DNA from: Anaerolineaceae bacterium
Lineage (GTDB): Bacteria > Chloroflexota > Anaerolineae > Anaerolineales > Anaerolineaceae
Length of the DNA: 6,860 nt
Reading direction: 5' to 3'
NCBI GenBank assembly: GCA_003542325.1
Contig: DPKV01000040.1
Span: 6,312-13,171, forward strand
Positions 5,688 through 6,860 of the stretch are shown here, in pieces. The notes below the pieces were generated by a model. It saw nothing but the letters and a program-made list of their open reading frames with translations, searched no databases and was not told the DNA's origin. Numbering within the stretch: the stretch's first letter is position 1; every line of letters starts with the position of its first letter. The position numbers were made by a program, and so were the translations under genes.

Positions 5688-6860
5688 TCATTCCAGAATC
5701 ACTTCCCAAAGATGCACATGGGCGATCTCGCCGTCAAGTACACTGAGAATTTCAACTTCCAGTTGATCTATCTGAAGGGTTTGATTAAAGGTGAGCGTGA
5801 TCTCTCGGAAGACGGTTGCTTCACCCACCTCTTCGACCACGGTATCCAGAACTTCCCCGTCAGCCATTGCGGTGACGGTCATCCGAGAGGGGGCCCCCCC
5901 GATCACTAATGTCACACTGGAGAGCCTGATTTCCTCAGGGAAGGTCAGCACCAGTCGCAGTGGATTAGCCGCCAATGTGCGGATGAGCGTGGTTGTGTCG
6001 CCGTCAAAGGCCTGTCCGATTTCGTTGATATCCAGCGTGGGATATTCCACCTGGACGGTCTGGTCATTGAGTGTCAGTTCTTCCACGAGGAGGGCTTGCC
6101 GGGCTGCCCGTTCAGCATCCAGGATGGCTTCGATATCATCCACGTACGACAGCCGGACAAAATGGAACCCCGGGCTGCCATCCGGATAATCAATGACCTC
6201 TTCAACAGTAATATCCGTAAATTTATCCGACTCAAAGATAAAATCCACATCCTCCTGCGTCATCACAAACAGGGTGTTGCGGTCCAGGGGCCGGTAATCC
6301 TGGGCAAACGCATTGATATTGCCCATCCGCAGGTTTGGCAGGTCATCCGCGAAAAAACGCAGGAGGACATCCGAACCGTTGGCCCAGGTGGAACTGACCA
6401 GGACGGTCGTATTGGGCTGCTCACGGGCGATCTCGGCCGCGCGGGTGAAAACCTGCTGACTGCCGTATTGCATTCCCTCCAGACCGTAATCCGTGGTCCA
6501 CGTTGGGCCGTTTTGGAGCGCATCACCTAACATGAAGAAGCAGAATCCAGTCAGGAGGGTAAACATGATTATGGAAAGGACGGCAGTTTTGAATTTGGGC
6601 CGTTTATTTTGCAGCCATTGAATTGACACTTCAATACCCAATGCGGTCATTAATGTGGCCGGGATGATGAAGACCAGCCCCCGGGTGATTCCCCAATCCA
6701 CAATGGCGGCCCCGCTGGGAGCGGCTAACGTGGCGAAAATCAGCGTCCGGTGGGACGGGTCTTTAGACCTGCGGATGCACCGCACCAGGCCGATCACCCA
6801 GAAGGGGAAGGTGACCCAAAGGATATGTCCATAGCCCTGCATGGTGTGCCGGGCCAGGTC
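5688..6860 (-). CDS. Membrane protein resembling GT39/PMT-type glycosyltransferase with C-terminal discoidin-like domain (N-terminus outside window)
   Basis: The frame is open from the right edge (390 codons visible), so the ATG at 6842 is probably internal. Residues numbered from the edge: membrane helices at about 13-28, 39-56, 58-76 and 92-111, including WGITRGLVFIIPATLMTALG (56-75), which resembles the last helices of PMT/ArnT-like GT-C enzymes. Next is a soluble, presumably extracytoplasmic region (112-265). The last part, about 270-390, reads as an all-beta F5/8-type C (discoidin/galactose-binding-like) module: QAFDGDTTTLIRTL (283-296), PLRLVLTFPEEIRLSSVTLVIGG (300-322), ending in IAHVHLWEVILE. 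Such modules often bind carbohydrate. GT-C enzymes use polyprenyl-phosphate sugars to glycosylate proteins or glycans outside the membrane. The catalytic loop with its acidic residues would be in the missing N-terminus, so the enzyme class is inference; another polytopic protein with a binding domain remains possible. It ends 126 bp before kbl, probably not in the same operon. Confidence 0.72.
   Translation of the reverse strand, partial: DLARHTMQGYGHILWVTFPFWVIGLVRCIRRSKDPSHRTLIFATLAAPSGAAIVDWGITRGLVFIIPATLMTALGIEVSIQWLQNKRPKFKTAVLSIIMFTLLTGFCFFMLGDALQNGPTWTTDYGLEGMQYGSQQVFTRAAEIAREQPNTTVLVSSTWANGSDVLLRFFADDLPNLRMGNINAFAQDYRPLDRNTLFVMTQEDVDFIFESDKFTDITVEEVIDYPDGSPGFHFVRLSYVDDIEAILDAERAARQALLVEELTLNDQTVQVEYPTLDINEIGQAFDGDTTTLIRTLAANPLRLVLTFPEEIRLSSVTLVIGGAPSRMTVTAMADGEVLDTVVEEVGEATVFREITLTFNQTLQIDQLEVEILSVLDGEIAHVHLWEVILE

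Noticed and set aside
6263..6526. An 87-residue minus-strand frame inside the membrane glycosyltransferase-like gene
   Set aside because: Out-of-frame shadow; the longer frame is continuous across the region and has helices and a recognisable beta domain.

Overview
The window looks like bacterial chromosome of roughly even GC content with near-consensus TATAAT -10 boxes. Protein flavour (the kbl type, short Wzz/Wzy-like pairs, a membrane glycosyltransferase with a discoidin-like tail, a small Cys-rich orphan protein) resembles Anaerolineae-type Chloroflexota. That assignment is inference from memory of protein style, not from a marker gene. No tRNA, rRNA, CRISPR array, insertion sequence or phage gene was seen.

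Left part (1-3039) is the edge of an extracellular polysaccharide locus. Two minus-strand genes, a short Wzz-like chain-length protein (1405-2073) and a Wzy/O-antigen-ligase-like membrane protein (1-1400, running off the left edge), are separated by 4 bp and should be co-transcribed. A divergent 170-bp region with a TATAAT box facing each way separates them from a plus-strand family 2 glycosyltransferase (2251-3039). Together these suggest sugar-unit assembly (GT2), polymerisation or ligation (Wzy-like) and length control (Wzz-like).

The middle (3040-4379) holds a self-contained single-gene unit: an extended -10 promoter, strong Shine-Dalgarno, an 81-residue Cys/His-containing protein of unknown function (3146-3391) and a hairpin terminator. 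Next is a decayed minus-strand HD-domain phosphohydrolase gene (3553-4220). Reading it through three frames recovers almost the whole protein, broken by three frameshifts and two nonsense codons. A perfect 14-bp stem hairpin (4316-4350) separates it from the next gene.

The right part (4380-6860) has two minus-strand genes: kbl (glycine C-acetyltransferase, complete, active-site residues intact, no threonine dehydrogenase gene beside it in the window) and the 3' part of a membrane protein resembling a GT39/PMT-type glycosyltransferase with a C-terminal discoidin-like domain (runs off the right edge). Between them are two interleaved inverted repeats upstream of the kbl -10 box.

I found no convincing new multi-gene system. 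The items most worth a second look are the small Cys-rich protein, the multiply broken HD gene, and the fused C-terminal domain of the membrane protein.
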